Source: Chromatiales bacterium
GTDB taxonomy: Bacteria > Pseudomonadota > Gammaproteobacteria > Steroidobacterales > GCA-2729495
Reading direction: 5' to 3'
Assembly: GCA_002729495.1 (NCBI GenBank)
Contig: PBYE01000068.1
Span: 1-43,483 of the forward strand
Length of the DNA: 43,483 bases
Shown: one piece after another, positions 42,076 to 43,483 of the stretch
How the letters are laid out: each line of letters starts with the position of its first letter
How positions within the stretch are numbered: position 1 is the stretch's first letter
The notes under the pieces: generated by a model
Told to the model about the DNA's origin: nothing
The model's input: the letters and a program-made list of their open reading frames with translations, nothing else
Database searches by the model: none
Position numbers and translations under genes: made by a program

Positions 42076-42828
42076 ATGAACTCACGAGATTCCACACGCA
42101 TGGATACTGAAGTAAACCTGACTGACGACCAGAAAACTCAGGAGTATTTCGACAAGTATGTTCCGAAATACGGTCAGTACCGTTTCAAGTTCATGACGGC
42201 ATTTCTGAACGAGCACGCTAAACCGGGCGAATCATTGATCGATGTTGGCTGCGGTACCGGCAAAACGCTGAAACTGGTAAAGGGGTCCACGCCGATTAAG
42301 CATCTGGCCGGCCTGGACGTGTCCGCCTCGAGCCTGAGGGCAACTTCCGAGGCGACGGGGTGCGAGACGGAACATGGTTCCATACTTGACCAGAACTTCG
42401 TGGATAGCCGCGATAGTAAATACGACTACGCGGTGCTCGGAGCCGTACTCCACCACGTCATCGAAAAGAATCGTGCCGAATGCAACACGTCCGCAAGACT
42501 GACGATTGCCAATTCTTTAAGGCTGGTCCGCCCGGGCGGGTACCTTTTTATTATGGAGCCAACTTTCGAGCCACGCTTTATGATCTGGCTCGTGTTCTGG
42601 CTGAAGAAAATGGTCGGGCCGTTCGTCCCCGGCCGGCTGCACGTCGGGCCGGAATGGATCAACATAGGGCATCCGATCGTTAGCTATTACTCCGAACGGC
42701 AACTGGCCGATATGGTCAATCCGCAAAATACAGAAATTGTGCAGCACTACGTGCACGGCCGTGGCAGTAAATTAGCATTCCTGAAACTTGCGAATATCGG
42801 CTACATACTGAAGCGGCCGGTAAGTTAG
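42076..42828 (+). CDS. Class I SAM-dependent methyltransferase
   Basis: A 250-residue methyltransferase with motif I SLIDVGCGTGKTLKLVKG and the acidic motif II in HLAGLDVSASSL. Motif III/IV regions read YDYAVLGAVLHHVIEKNRAE and LVRPGGYLFIMEPTFEPRF, the methyltransferase type 11/12 pattern. A hydrophobic stretch near residue 175 (MIWLVFWLKKMVG) may bind a membrane or a lipid acceptor. The substrate is unknown. No clear ribosome-binding site is seen; the ATG at 42100 is an alternative start. It stands alone. Confidence 0.8.
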   Translation: MNSRDSTRMDTEVNLTDDQKTQEYFDKYVPKYGQYRFKFMTAFLNEHAKPGESLIDVGCGTGKTLKLVKGSTPIKHLAGLDVSASSLRATSEATGCETEHGSILDQNFVDSRDSKYDYAVLGAVLHHVIEKNRAECNTSARLTIANSLRLVRPGGYLFIMEPTFEPRFMIWLVFWLKKMVGPFVPGRLHVGPEWINIGHPIVSYYSERQLADMVNPQNTEIVQHYVHGRGSKLAFLKLANIGYILKRPVS

Positions 42829-42867
42829 CCCTGCGATAAATACGCTTAAGGCGGGGTTTGCATTGAA

Positions 42868-43040
42868 TCAGGCAACTCGCTTTCGTCGCAGCCAGCCCAG
42901 GCCGGCCAAGGCAGAGCCAAACAACCAAGCGGCTGCCGGTATGGGAATGTAATGAAATACTATGTAGGTCTCTATAGAGTCTTCCCAGACTTCGACCTGC
43001 TCTCCCCGATGATGCCCCAGAATAGTAACGAGCTCAGTAA
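42868..43040 (-). pseudogene. 3' fragment of a gene for a sorting-tail (VPLPA/PEP-CTERM-type) protein
   Basis: The last ~26 codons encode IPIPAAAWLFGSALAGLG followed by WLRRKRVA and a stop: a Pro motif, a membrane helix and an Arg-rich end, the exosortase sorting tail. The preceding ~30 codons (EQVEVWEDSIETYIVFHY) fit the end of a secreted protein. The frame then runs straight into a tRNA-Leu fragment, so the 5' part of the gene is missing. The long open frame up to 43236 is a chance fusion. Confidence 0.65.
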
Positions 43041-43044
43041 ATAG

Positions 43045-43106
43045 TGGTGCCCGGGGCGAGACTTGAACTCGCACTCGATTTCTCGAAACGGATTTTAAGT
43101 CTGTGG
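43045..43106 (-). other. tRNA-Leu(UAA) 3' fragment, likely attachment site
   Basis: The minus strand matches the 3' two thirds of tRNA-Leu: anticodon loop CTTAAAA (anticodon UAA, 43095-43097), long variable arm, T-arm GCGAG-TTCAAGT-CTCGC, acceptor 3' strand CCCGGGC region and an encoded CCA (43045-43047). The 5' acceptor strand and D-arm are missing. The anticodon stem has one mismatch (C41 against A29), just where the tRNA likeness ends. A 3' tRNA fragment of this kind is the usual mark left by integrase-driven insertion. Confidence 0.75.
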
Positions 43107-43236
43107 TGTTGCGGGATTTTGCGCAAAGATCCGCGTAAGTAAACCAATCCAAGTAAATTGGCTTCGCACCTATTTGCGCCGTTTCGCGCGCATTGGTGGG
43201 AATTACTGCAGCGTGAGTGCAGCAGGCTAAAAGCAC

Positions 43237-43260
43237 AAAAAACCCCGCACTGGGCGGGGC
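43237..43260 (-). terminator. Intrinsic terminator
   Basis: On the minus strand GCCCCGC...GCGGGG followed by TTTTTT: stem 43243-43248 with 43254-43259, 5-nt loop. It lies 25 nt after the stop of the second sorting-tail fragment and would end its transcript. Confidence 0.8.
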
Positions 43261-43284
43261 TTTGCGAATACTGTCTGGATTAAA

Positions 43285-43398
43285 TCAGGCGGGCTTTCTG
43301 CGGCGTATCCAGCCGAGCAACCCTAGCCCCGACCCAAACAGCCAGACTGCGGCGGGTACGACTGAAGCACCGACATCGCCGGAACGAATAGCCCATTC
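43285..43398 (-). pseudogene. Second sorting-tail (VPLPA/PEP-CTERM-type) gene fragment
   Basis: A 37-codon frame with no start codon, preceded by an in-frame stop at 43399-43401. It ends in VVPAAVWLFGSGLGLLGW and then IRRRKPA, again the Pro/helix/Arg sorting tail. Its own terminator follows. The first part of the gene is gone or frameshifted just upstream. Confidence 0.65.
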
Positions 43399-43483
43399 TC
43401 ACTTAGAAAATTGCCATTCTGAAAATATGCGGATAAGTTTGGCCGCCCATAATTTGACAGCCGTCTACTTTGAACTGTACATC

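Noticed and set aside
42868-43236. One 122-codon minus-strand gene
   Set aside because: Its middle is a tRNA-Leu fragment read as protein (DLKSVSRNRVRVQVSPRAP), a well-known artefact. Only the sorting tail is real coding sequence.
1-43483. CRISPR arrays, insertion sequences, prophage genes
   Set aside because: No regularly spaced repeats, transposase, integrase or phage structural gene was seen in the window.

Overview
The window looks like chromosomal DNA of a gammaproteobacterium. The evidence is the gene order fabG-acpP-fabF-pabB-pabC-mltG-tmk-holB-pilZ, a pseudopilin/assembly half of a type II secretion system (gspG-N), a complete System I cytochrome c maturation operon (ccmA-I), an AlaA-type aminotransferase, and a two-subunit AddAB-like helicase-nuclease pair. 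Two C-terminal tails of the VPLPA/PEP-CTERM sorting class near the right end suggest a Gram-negative, probably aquatic, exosortase-bearing lineage. The genus cannot be fixed from the sequence alone.

Layout. 0.1-2.6 kb: an MFS transporter and alaA. 2.7-8.7 kb: an AddB-like nuclease and an AddA-like UvrD helicase-nuclease, overlapping by 8 nt. 8.7-14.5 kb (minus): gspG-H-I-J-K-L-M-N, tightly packed and read from a likely promoter in the 305-bp gap before fabG. 14.8-22.5 kb (plus): the fatty-acid/folate/cell-wall/replication run fabG to pilZ, with many ATGA or GTGA overlaps. 22.5-26.4 kb (minus): a double cyclic-nucleotide-binding/rhodanese protein, a FadJ/FadB-type multifunctional beta-oxidation enzyme and an endonuclease/exonuclease/phosphatase-fold protein. 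26.5-28.2 kb (plus): a small TIR-like protein and a thioredoxin-reductase-like ferredoxin-NADP reductase. 28.2-28.7 kb: two gene remnants that have both lost their 5' ends and abut each other. 28.8-31.0 kb: an outer-membrane barrel and a secreted protein, followed by three consecutive RNA-type hairpins. 31.3-39.3 kb (minus): ccmA-B-C-D-E-F-G-H-I with argE behind it. 39.5-42.8 kb: a Spy/CpxP-like periplasmic protein, two class I methyltransferases and a TonB-domain protein. 42.9-43.5 kb: a tRNA-Leu(UAA) 3' fragment lying between two orphan sorting tails, which looks like an integration junction.

How the parts fit. The gsp genes build the pseudopilus and inner-membrane platform, but gspC, D, E and F are absent here, so the system must be completed elsewhere. 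The fab/pab/mltG/tmk/holB run is ordinary housekeeping, with two oddities: PabB carries the PIAGT rather than the PIKGT motif, and holB has no ATG, GTG or TTG start in the expected place. The ccm operon is complete, including the short ccmD. I see no CRISPR array, insertion sequence, intact rRNA or intact tRNA. No clearly new multigene system is visible. The most unusual signals are the decayed junction at 28.4 kb, the hairpin cluster at 31.05-31.14 kb and the tRNA/sorting-tail junction at the right end.
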